A stretch of DNA of 64,000 bases, from NCBI GenBank assembly GCA_020634165.1, contig JACKCF010000001.1, positions 434,001 through 498,000 on the forward strand, in the 5' to 3' direction. Each line of letters begins with the position of its first letter. Position 1 is the stretch's first letter. The stretch comes from Anaerolineaceae bacterium (GTDB lineage: Bacteria; Chloroflexota; Anaerolineae; Aggregatilineales; Phototrophicaceae). The translations under genes and the position numbers were made by a program. The notes below the pieces were generated by a model. It had not been told where the DNA came from. It worked only from the letters and a program-made list of their open reading frames with translations, and did no database searches. This document shows positions 57,373 to 64,000 of this stretch, in pieces.

Positions 57373-58413
57373 ATGGCTAAACGGCACAATGAACGACCTT
57401 TAAACCTCAAAGATATTGCGAAAAAAGCTGGCGTGTCAAAATCGACGGTTTCGCGCGTGGTCAACGGGGGGGCGAATGTCAGCAAACGAACACTTGAAAA
57501 AGTCAACGCGGTTATAAAGGCGGAAGGCTTTGTTCCTAACCCCGGTGGACGCATCCTGCATCTGCAACAAACACATATTATTGGCATTGTGATGTTACAC
57601 AGCCTCCAGGATACGTTTGAGGACCCATTTTATTTCCCACTGTTTTTGCAGGGAGTCCATCAGGTAACACATAAGCGTGGTTATGCGACGTTGCTCTGGA
57701 TCGATGGCGGAGAAGATGACGAAGAGCAATTTTACAATCGTATCCTCAAAAACCGATTGATGGATGGTTTGTTGATTGCTTCGTCACGTATGAATACATC
57801 TGTCATCGAAAGATTACTTGCGGCTAATACGCAGTTTGTCATGGTCGAGCGCCCACCAACGGGGCTTGAAAATGTGAATTATGTTATTTCGGATACAGCA
57901 CACGCTGCCTATGGTGCCGTCAAACACTTAATTGAGCAGGGGTACCAACGGATCGCAACCATTACGGGGCGTTTGGATCATGTAGATGGTATTGATCGAC
58001 TGGCAGGTTATCAACAAGCATTGCGTGAATTTGGCCTGCCGGTTGATGAAGATTTGATTGTGGCGGGCGATTTCACCTACGCTTCTGGTTATGGCGCAAT
58101 GCAGACATTATTGCATCAAAATGTGGATGCGGTTTTTGCGGCAACAGATCGATCAGCATTAGGGGCATACCAGGCGATACAGGAAGCACAGCTCAGAGTT
58201 CCGGAAGATATTGCTCTGATTGGGTTTGATGACCTGGCGCAGTATGTCCAGCCTCCTATCCTGAATTTAACATCTGTAAGGCACCACATCACTGAAAAAA
58301 GTGCTCAAGCGACCAGCTTGTTGCTTGATCTAATCGAAGATAAATGCGAAGCTCCACAACAGATTGTCATCCCCACTGAATTGATCATACGAAAATCCTC
58401 TCACCCCCATTAA
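57373..58413 (+). CDS. LacI-family transcriptional repressor
   Basis: 346 residues from the ATG at 57373; the ribosome site is weak. The N-terminal helix-turn-helix NLKDIAKKAGVSKSTVSRVV is immediately followed by NGGANVSKRT. The rest is a periplasmic-binding-protein-like sensor with the typical IALIGFDDLAQYVQPP and DAVFAATDRSALGAYQA. It probably controls the downstream sugar operon (binding protein, permeases, oxidoreductase, ThuA, glycosidase). The ligand is likely the transported sugar or its product. Confidence 0.9.
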   Translation: MAKRHNERPLNLKDIAKKAGVSKSTVSRVVNGGANVSKRTLEKVNAVIKAEGFVPNPGGRILHLQQTHIIGIVMLHSLQDTFEDPFYFPLFLQGVHQVTHKRGYATLLWIDGGEDDEEQFYNRILKNRLMDGLLIASSRMNTSVIERLLAANTQFVMVERPPTGLENVNYVISDTAHAAYGAVKHLIEQGYQRIATITGRLDHVDGIDRLAGYQQALREFGLPVDEDLIVAGDFTYASGYGAMQTLLHQNVDAVFAATDRSALGAYQAIQEAQLRVPEDIALIGFDDLAQYVQPPILNLTSVRHHITEKSAQATSLLLDLIEDKCEAPQQIVIPTELIIRKSSHPH

Positions 58414-58574
58414 GTTCTTCCGTCCCAATGACTTTTAGATTGGATTTATTTGCATAAAAGGTATTGCATGATACAATTTGGGAAGCTTCCCAATATGTGA
58501 TTATTTCTACGCTACTGTTTAGGAAAGCTGTAAAGATTATTTTTCTGGAATTAGTAGAACTAATTGGAGGAATG

Positions 58575-59942
58575 ATGAGCGAACAAACACACGTCAGTCG
58601 CCGCGACTTTTTGAAACTCGCCGGCGGAGCCGTCGTTGCTGCTTCACTCAGCGGATTGCCACTTGCTGTTACTGCGCAGGGCGATGAAGTTACTTTAGTT
58701 TTCTGGAGTCCGAATTGTGATGTGGAATGTGAGCAGATCAACATTCCAGAGTGGATGGAGCGTTTCCGCCAAGAGGTTAACGGAAACGTCAATTTTGAAT
58801 TGTCTGGCGCGCCTTGGGGCGACTATTGGACGCGTTTACCGCTGGCGCTTGCCGGGGGCACTGGCCCTGATTTGTATTTCTTCCACGCCAATTGGATGCA
58901 ACAATTCGTTGATGGTGGTTTGGTAGAAGCGTGGCCAGAAGAACGGGTTGCCCAATTGCGAGAAGTACTAGATGGCATCGACCCCATGATGATCAATGGG
59001 AAACTCTACGCCTTTAACGAAGGCCTGGACACCAACGTGATCTATTATGGTAAGAAGGCCTGGGAAGATGCCGGACTCACCGATGATGATATTCCCACGA
59101 CCTGGGATGAACTCGTTGCTTTAGCTGATGCATTAACCGAGCGTGATAGTAATGGCGCACCAGTGCGTGCTGGTTTCGATGCGAATCTGCGCGATGGCCG
59201 TTGGACATGGGTCGCGCTGAAGTATCAGATGGGTGAATTCTTAATCTCAGAAGATGGCCGTCGGGCCAATATCCATACCGAAGGTGGCCAAAAGGCCGCA
59301 CAAATGCTTTGGGACTGGGAATTTGGTGAAAATCCAGTCGGTAATATTGACCTTGCCCCCTGGACTGAGGATGCTCTGCCGACTGAAATCGCTGCAATGG
59401 GCTTCGGCTTTGGCTGGTTTGCAGATTATTGGCGTAGCGACTACCCGGACTATGAGTGGGGGGCTTTCCCGTTACCAGCCGTTGATGGTGCCCCCGCGAT
59501 TTCTAAGGCAGGTGGTTGGACCACCATGGCCGTTAACGCTCAGGCGTCGGATGCAGCAAAATCAGCCGCTTTTGATGTCATTCAGTGGCACGGCACAGAC
59601 CCCGACTTAATGAGGTTTCGTGCCCTAGGTGGTCAGGTTCCGACCTTACGCAGCCTACGCGAAGACCCGGACATCCTAGCTTCGCCTGTCGTCAGCTCGA
59701 TGCTGGCAAATATCGACAAAACCGTCTTCTTCGGCTTTACTCCGCCGGATTTTGAATCTGCCTTGGCACAAATCACTGATCTGATGTTTGTTGCACAAAC
59801 CTCTACGGTAGACGAAGCATTGGCAGAAGCACAATTACAGGCGGATGAAATTCTGGCACGTGCAGAAAATGTTTACTGGGGATTCCAGGAACGTACAGCC
59901 ACTGGCGCTAACGAAATGGTGAATCCTGAAATCGTGGAATAG
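58575..59942 (+). CDS. Extracellular sugar-binding protein, twin-arginine type (family 1)
   Basis: 455 residues from the ATG at 58575, which has GGAGG upstream; a preceding ATG is one codon earlier. The Tat signal SRRDFLKLAGG carries the twin arginines at 9-10, followed by a hydrophobic segment and TAQ. The mature part is a family-1 solute-binding protein: LVFWSPNCDVECEQ, LPLALAGGTGPDLYFFHANW, TWDELVALADAL and MNAQASD-like block. Folding before export by Tat is usual in such Chloroflexota binders. It feeds the MalF/MalG-like permeases after a terminator. Confidence 0.9.
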   Translation: MSEQTHVSRRDFLKLAGGAVVAASLSGLPLAVTAQGDEVTLVFWSPNCDVECEQINIPEWMERFRQEVNGNVNFELSGAPWGDYWTRLPLALAGGTGPDLYFFHANWMQQFVDGGLVEAWPEERVAQLREVLDGIDPMMINGKLYAFNEGLDTNVIYYGKKAWEDAGLTDDDIPTTWDELVALADALTERDSNGAPVRAGFDANLRDGRWTWVALKYQMGEFLISEDGRRANIHTEGGQKAAQMLWDWEFGENPVGNIDLAPWTEDALPTEIAAMGFGFGWFADYWRSDYPDYEWGAFPLPAVDGAPAISKAGGWTTMAVNAQASDAAKSAAFDVIQWHGTDPDLMRFRALGGQVPTLRSLREDPDILASPVVSSMLANIDKTVFFGFTPPDFESALAQITDLMFVAQTSTVDEALAEAQLQADEILARAENVYWGFQERTATGANEMVNPEIVE

Positions 59943-59956
59943 AGCGTTTTTGGTGA

Positions 59957-59987
59957 AGGGGCATCAGTCGATGCCCCTCATTATTTT
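59957..59987 (+). terminator. Intrinsic terminator after the binding-protein gene
   Basis: GGGGCATC/GATGCCCC stem over a four-base loop followed by TCATTATTTTTT. It probably reduces expression of the permeases relative to the binding protein. Confidence 0.85.
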
Positions 59988-60142
59988 TTCATAATCTTGC
60001 TTATAGAAGTAGATACGCTCATTTTTTGGCCGCGTTTACGGTTATGTCGGGCCATCGTCATCAGCCTGAGAGCCCTGTACGAATATAGTATTACTGTTCA
60101 TGGCCTTGGCTCAGTCAATAAAGAGTGTGTTAGGGTTTTTAG

Positions 60143-61123
60143 ATGACGAATTCAATACAGGCGGATGTGTCACCTCCTTTACCGCAAGTCCAGGAATCCC
60201 TGTGGTTTAAGATATTTGGTGGCAAAAAGGCTCTGCTTATATATGCACTTGCTCCAACCATTATTTTCTTCACAATCTTTTGGATTTATCCACTCGGTGT
60301 AGGCTTTTTAAGAAGCTTTACGAATTGGAGTCCAATGTCCATCCATGCGCCGGAGTATGTTGGGTTCGCAAATTATGAACGGGCATTTTCCGACCGAATG
60401 GTGGGCACAGCTATCGTCAACTCGCTGCGTTTTGCAGTAACGACAGTGGGGTTACGTCTGGCGATTGCATTGCCATTTGCAATTATGCTAAACAACTTGC
60501 GACGTGGGCGCGGCTGCTTCCGGCTCATTTACTTCTTGCCTGTTGTGACGTCTGTCATTGCGGCGGGGGTTGTTTGGCGCTTTTTATACCTGCCACGCAA
60601 CGGCATTCTCAATACGGTGCTGGCAGGTATTCGAGATTTATTTGGCATGAATTTTGATCTGCCGCGTTATCTGCAAGACCCGAATTTGGCTCTACTTAGC
60701 GTGAGTGTGATGTCTGTATGGCGCTGGTTGGGCTTCGCTATCGTGATCCTGATGGCTGGATTAAGCAGCATACCGACGACATTCTATGAAGCTGCTCGAA
60801 TTGATGGTGCCAATCGCTTCCAGGTTTTCCGGCATATCACCTTGCCATTATTGCGCCCCACCTTGATTTTCTTGTTAGTGACTGAAGTAGCCAGTGAAAT
60901 CCAGGTGTTTACAGAGGTCTTCGTCATGATCTCGCGTGGATCGGGCGGATCTATAGGCGGGCCAGCAAATTCTACACTGACTATCGTTGGTCTTTTTTAC
61001 CAGACTGCTTTCAAGAACTTCGAGTTTGGGTATGCTTCCGCCCTTGCGCTGATTATTTTTGTCATCATATCTGCTTTTAGCCTGTTCCAGTTGTGGCTCG
61101 GTCGTAGGAATTGGGATTACTAA
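60143..61123 (+). CDS. Sugar ABC transporter permease (MalF-type)
   Basis: 326 residues with six main transmembrane helices. The opening MTNSIQADVSPPLPQVQ is a short polar tail, and the EAA loop is EAARIDGANRFQVFRHITLP. It pairs with the MalG-type permease four bases downstream. The ATPase is not in the window, so a shared MsmK-like ATPase is likely, as is common for these systems. It transports an oligosaccharide or glycoside. Confidence 0.92.
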   Translation: MTNSIQADVSPPLPQVQESLWFKIFGGKKALLIYALAPTIIFFTIFWIYPLGVGFLRSFTNWSPMSIHAPEYVGFANYERAFSDRMVGTAIVNSLRFAVTTVGLRLAIALPFAIMLNNLRRGRGCFRLIYFLPVVTSVIAAGVVWRFLYLPRNGILNTVLAGIRDLFGMNFDLPRYLQDPNLALLSVSVMSVWRWLGFAIVILMAGLSSIPTTFYEAARIDGANRFQVFRHITLPLLRPTLIFLLVTEVASEIQVFTEVFVMISRGSGGSIGGPANSTLTIVGLFYQTAFKNFEFGYASALALIIFVIISAFSLFQLWLGRRNWDY

Positions 61124-61126
61124 GGC

Positions 61127-61975
61127 ATGCAAAGCACAAACGAAACACCTCAAAAACCCATCGACTATTGGCAGATCGTGAGTTATATCATTCTGGGATT
61201 GGGAGCCTTAGCCTCTCTCTTACCCTTCATCTTCATGGTGCTATCCGGTTTTAAAGATTCCAGCGAACTCCAACGAATCCCACCATCCCTCTTACCAGAT
61301 GAATGGATTCTGGACAATTTTATCTGGTCATGGGATGCGCTGAAGTTTCCCCGTTTGTTTCTTAATAGCATTCTGGTGACATCCGTCATCACGCTTTCCG
61401 TGGTTTATACGAGTTCCTTATTAGGCTATGTTCTTGAAAAGCTCAGATTTTTCGGGCGGAATATTCTGTTCTTCGGCATCATCTCGACGATGTTTGTCCC
61501 GCATCAGGTAGCCATGGTTGTATTGTGGGACCTGTTTAATCGATTAGGGCTGTTGAACACACATATTGTGCTTGTATTGCCATTTTTATATAGCGGTTTT
61601 GGCGTGTTTTTGATGAAGCAGGCCATGCATACCATCCCCAACGAATTGCTGGATGCCGCCCGAATAGACGGCGCTTCAGAAATTGGTTTGTTTCATCGCA
61701 TGGTCATACCTAATATTGGACCTTCACTGGCAGCCCTGGCTATTTTTACCTTCATGTTCAATTACGATAGTTTCTTTTGGCCGCTGATTGTTATGAGAGA
61801 CTTCGACCTCTATACCGTCCCGCTGGGATTGGCTTTCTTCCAGGGGCAATACTTCAATGATTTGGGACGGGCAATGGCCGGGACCACGCTGGCTGTTATT
61901 CCAACCCTGGTTGTCTTCCTGGTATTACAACGACGGATTGTTGAAGGCGTGACCCTTTCTGGATTAAAAGGTTAG
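61127..61975 (+). CDS. Sugar ABC transporter permease (MalG-type)
   Basis: 282 residues with six transmembrane helices and the EAA loop DAARIDGASEIGLFHRMVIP. Preceding VPHQVAMVVLWDLF and ending EGVTLSGLKG are typical of MalG. It lies three bases after its partner and is immediately followed by the Gfo/Idh/MocA gene, so one operon is clear. Confidence 0.92.
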   Translation: MQSTNETPQKPIDYWQIVSYIILGLGALASLLPFIFMVLSGFKDSSELQRIPPSLLPDEWILDNFIWSWDALKFPRLFLNSILVTSVITLSVVYTSSLLGYVLEKLRFFGRNILFFGIISTMFVPHQVAMVVLWDLFNRLGLLNTHIVLVLPFLYSGFGVFLMKQAMHTIPNELLDAARIDGASEIGLFHRMVIPNIGPSLAALAIFTFMFNYDSFFWPLIVMRDFDLYTVPLGLAFFQGQYFNDLGRAMAGTTLAVIPTLVVFLVLQRRIVEGVTLSGLKG

Positions 61976-62020
61976 GTGTCAACGCGCAATCACTTCGTTC
62001 AAAAAAGGACTCTTGATATT

Positions 62021-63058
62021 ATGAAAAACACATCCCCTGTGCGTGTTGCTGTCATTGGATGTGGTGGTGCTGCCCGCGATTATCATATTCGTAGAACCCT
62101 ACAAGGTTTTCCAGAAGTCGAGATCGTCGTTGTCAGCGACCCTTCAGTATCCTCATATGAAACTGCGGCTTCCATATTTGAAGAGTTTGGTAAGGCTCCA
62201 CCACCTAATGAAACGGACCTGAGCAAGCTCCTACGCGACTATGGGCCGCACTTGGATGTCGCCGCCATTGCGACCCCACATGCCTTGCATCTTTCTCAGA
62301 CTACTGCTTGTTTGGAAGCTGGCCTGGATGTTCTGCTTGAGAAACCGATGGTACTTAACAGCGCACAGGCCCGGGAGCTCATCGAAGTCCGTGACAGGAC
62401 TGGCAAATTAGTGGTCATTGCGTTCGATGGTGGTTTGTCACCGTTTATTCGTATTGCTGCCGATATGGTACAAAGCGGCCAGATTGGCATATTGCGCAGC
62501 GTCAACGCCTTCGTCTGGCAGGATTGGTTCAAAGGACAGATAGGGACATGGCGCCAAAATCCAGACATATCTGGCGGCGGGTTCATGTTTGATACCGGGG
62601 CGCATATGCTGAACTCCGTTGCGGATATTGTCGGTGAGCCATTTACGGAAGTCATTGCCTGGGTCGATAACCTCAACACTTCGGTTGATATTCAAGCGAC
62701 CATCATGGCCAGACTGGCATCAGGCGCAATTGTCACAATGAATGGCTGTGGGGATACGGGCGTAGCAGGCTGCGAATCAGAAATTCGATTGTTCGGGACT
62801 GAGGGCATACTGAGAACGGGTATCTGGGGGGAATTCCTGGAGCAAATGGGGCCACAAGAAAGCGAATTCCATCCGGTTTCAGTTAGTCGGCCTCAGTCAA
62901 CCTGGGGGACCTTCCTGGCAGTACGCAATCGTCAAATGCCGAATCCTTGCCCACCGGAAATTGGTTTAAGAATGGCACTCTTATGGGAAGCCATTCTGGA
63001 ATCATCAGCAAATAATGGTCGGGCGGTCCAGTTATCCTTGGGAAGTTTGAACATATGA
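62021..63058 (+). CDS. Gfo/Idh/MocA-family oxidoreductase
   Basis: 345 residues from the ATG at 62021, which has AAAAGGAC ahead; an in-frame GTG at 61976 is an alternative. The N-terminal Rossmann is VAVIGCGGAARDYHIR. The sugar-domain Lys is in LLEKPMVLNSAQARELIEV. Members oxidise or isomerise sugars, inositols and glycosides with NAD(P). It overlaps the ThuA gene by four bases. In this context it may help keto-sugar conversion of the imported glycoside. Confidence 0.88.
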   Translation: MKNTSPVRVAVIGCGGAARDYHIRRTLQGFPEVEIVVVSDPSVSSYETAASIFEEFGKAPPPNETDLSKLLRDYGPHLDVAAIATPHALHLSQTTACLEAGLDVLLEKPMVLNSAQARELIEVRDRTGKLVVIAFDGGLSPFIRIAADMVQSGQIGILRSVNAFVWQDWFKGQIGTWRQNPDISGGGFMFDTGAHMLNSVADIVGEPFTEVIAWVDNLNTSVDIQATIMARLASGAIVTMNGCGDTGVAGCESEIRLFGTEGILRTGIWGEFLEQMGPQESEFHPVSVSRPQSTWGTFLAVRNRQMPNPCPPEIGLRMALLWEAILESSANNGRAVQLSLGSLNI

Positions 63059-63822
63059 TTCAGCAAAAAATGCCACGTGTAACGATCTGGAACGAGTACC
63101 GTACAGAACGTGAGCGGGATGATGTGAGAAAAGTCTATCCTGATGGGATGCACCAGCCCATTGCCGATTATTTAGAAGCGCGTCATCTACCGACACGAAT
63201 TGCCACCTTTGACGACCCCGAACACGGGCTGAGTCAGGATGTGCTTGATCAGACCGATGTACTCATCTGGTGGGGTTATACCGTCCACGAAGAAGTCGAA
63301 GATGAAATCGTCAATCGTGTTCACCAACGTGTCTTGCAAGGCATGGGGCTGATCGCGTTACATTCAACCCATTACTCTAAGATTTTTCGTCGTTTAATGG
63401 GAACGAGCTGCTCTTTGAATTGGCGTGATATTGGCGAAAAGGAACGTTTATGGGTAGTGGCACCTGGGCATCCCATAGCAGAGGGCCTGGGGGAATATTT
63501 TGAAATACCCCATGTCGAAATGTACGGCGAGCCTTTTGATATCCCACCCCCTGATGAACTTGTTTTTGTGAGTTGGTTCTCAGGCGGTGACATCTTTCGC
63601 AGCGGTTGTTGTTATTACCGAGGTCGTGGGAAAGTCTTTTACTTCCGGCCCGGCGATCAGGTATACCCAATCTACTATCAGGATGAGGTCTTACGTGTAA
63701 TTTATAACGCCGTGTGCTGGGCTGCCCCCGAAACAATCCAAAGAATCCCATCATATGAGCGTTTGCAACCCTTTGAAGCGATTGAAGACTATTGGGCAAC
63801 GAATCATGCCGATGATCGATAA
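63055..63822 (+). CDS. ThuA-like protein
   Basis: 255 residues. ThuA/trehalose-utilisation proteins have the class-I glutamine amidotransferase-like fold: RVTIWNEYRTERERDDV, QTDVLIWWGYTVHEEVED, GLIALHSTHYSKIFRRLMG and VFVSWFSGGDIFRSG. In Rhizobium ThuA works with ThuB (a Gfo/Idh/MocA protein) on trehalose; the same gene pair is adjacent here, overlapping by four bases. The enzyme activity is not established for the family. Confidence 0.88.
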   Translation: MIQQKMPRVTIWNEYRTERERDDVRKVYPDGMHQPIADYLEARHLPTRIATFDDPEHGLSQDVLDQTDVLIWWGYTVHEEVEDEIVNRVHQRVLQGMGLIALHSTHYSKIFRRLMGTSCSLNWRDIGEKERLWVVAPGHPIAEGLGEYFEIPHVEMYGEPFDIPPPDELVFVSWFSGGDIFRSGCCYYRGRGKVFYFRPGDQVYPIYYQDEVLRVIYNAVCWAAPETIQRIPSYERLQPFEAIEDYWATNHADDR

Positions 63823-63894
63823 TACATGACAAGACACGTACACAAAAATCGATCCATCTTTTTGCGTATCTGGACAAGCTAGACAGGGCAAATA

Positions 63895-64000
63895 ATGGCA
63901 GATAAACGAATCTTTCCAGATGATTTTGTCTGGGGAGCAGCAACAGCCGCTTACCAAATTGAGGGGGCGGTCAACGAAGGCGGACGCGGGAAAAGTATCT
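63895..64000 (+). CDS. GH1 beta-glucosidase, N-terminal part (cut by window edge)
   Basis: 35 codons to the window edge: MADKRIFPDDFVWGAATAAY followed by QIEGAVNEGGRGKSI. This is the family-1 glycosidase N-terminal signature, including FxWGAATAAYQIEG. AGGG lies ahead of the ATG. It hydrolyses beta-glucosides, in keeping with the sugar operon it ends. Confidence 0.9.
   Translation, partial: MADKRIFPDDFVWGAATAAYQIEGAVNEGGRGKSI

Noticed and set aside
1..64000. CRISPR array or prophage region
   Set aside because: No set of regularly spaced short repeats, no cas gene and no structural phage genes were seen.

Overview
The window looks like a chromosomal stretch from a Chloroflexota bacterium, most likely Anaerolineae. 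This is inferred from gene content: an Aap-type amino-acid ABC system with oversized permeases, a MalT-like LuxR regulator, a sortase without an obvious substrate gene, many type-1 and type-2 sugar ABC cassettes, FHA and HEAT proteins, and GGAG-type ribosome binding sites with frequent TTG/GTG starts. No 16S gene is present, so the placement is an inference. The left edge carries the N-terminus of a transposase. The right edge cuts a family-1 glycosidase after 35 codons.

Layout. 1-8.1 kb: transposase end, Crp/Fnr regulator, metallophosphoesterase with a membrane protein, sortase, PPOX-type flavin/F420 protein, LLM oxidoreductase, isocitrate/homoisocitrate dehydrogenase, and two tandem paralogous membrane proteins. 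8.4-14.6 kb: small membrane protein, beta-propeller lipid-side protein, MpaB-type oxygenase (apparent CTG start), aldo/keto reductase, mannose-6-phosphate isomerase, coiled-coil membrane protein. 14.6-21.4 kb: amino-acid ABC operon (binding protein, two enlarged permeases, ATPase). 21.9-22.2 kb: a SelW/Rdx-family gene whose in-frame TGA and adjacent hairpin indicate a selenoprotein. 22.4-37.8 kb: mostly housekeeping and signalling genes (FHA protein, HEAT protein, secreted nuclease, TauE exporter, MBL hydrolase, glycosyltransferase, Maf, SlyD, PcrA-type helicase, STAS-like pair, potassium channel, LCP protein), plus two very small paralogous membrane proteins.

38.4-45.5 kb is the most accessory-looking part. 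tRNA-Ala(GGC) is followed by a beheaded ParA remnant, then an ECF sigma/DUF4179 pair bracketed by two copies of a ~150 bp repeat, a secreted alpha/beta hydrolase and a MalT-like regulator.

45.5-57.1 kb is a sugar or polyol utilisation locus. A six-gene minus-strand operon (FAD oxidase, tandem-duplicated binding protein, RbsA-like ATPase, RbsC-like permease, FGGY kinase, medium-chain dehydrogenase) diverges from an LsrF/FbaB-type aldolase, a PfkB-family sugar-phosphate kinase and a DeoR regulator. Together they suggest import, oxidation, phosphorylation and aldol cleavage of an unidentified sugar. A perfect 9-bp inverted repeat in the divergent promoter is a candidate DeoR operator. 57.3-64 kb is a second sugar locus: LacI regulator, twin-arginine binding protein, MalF/MalG-like permeases, Gfo/Idh/MocA oxidoreductase, ThuA-like protein and the start of a GH1 beta-glucosidase. 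It probably handles a glucoside or disaccharide.

The standout observation is the SelW-like gene at 21898-22194. Normal gene calling would truncate it to a 74-residue TTG-start ORF and lose the redox motif. The second is the tandem, nearly identical duplication of a whole sugar-binding protein in one chain.
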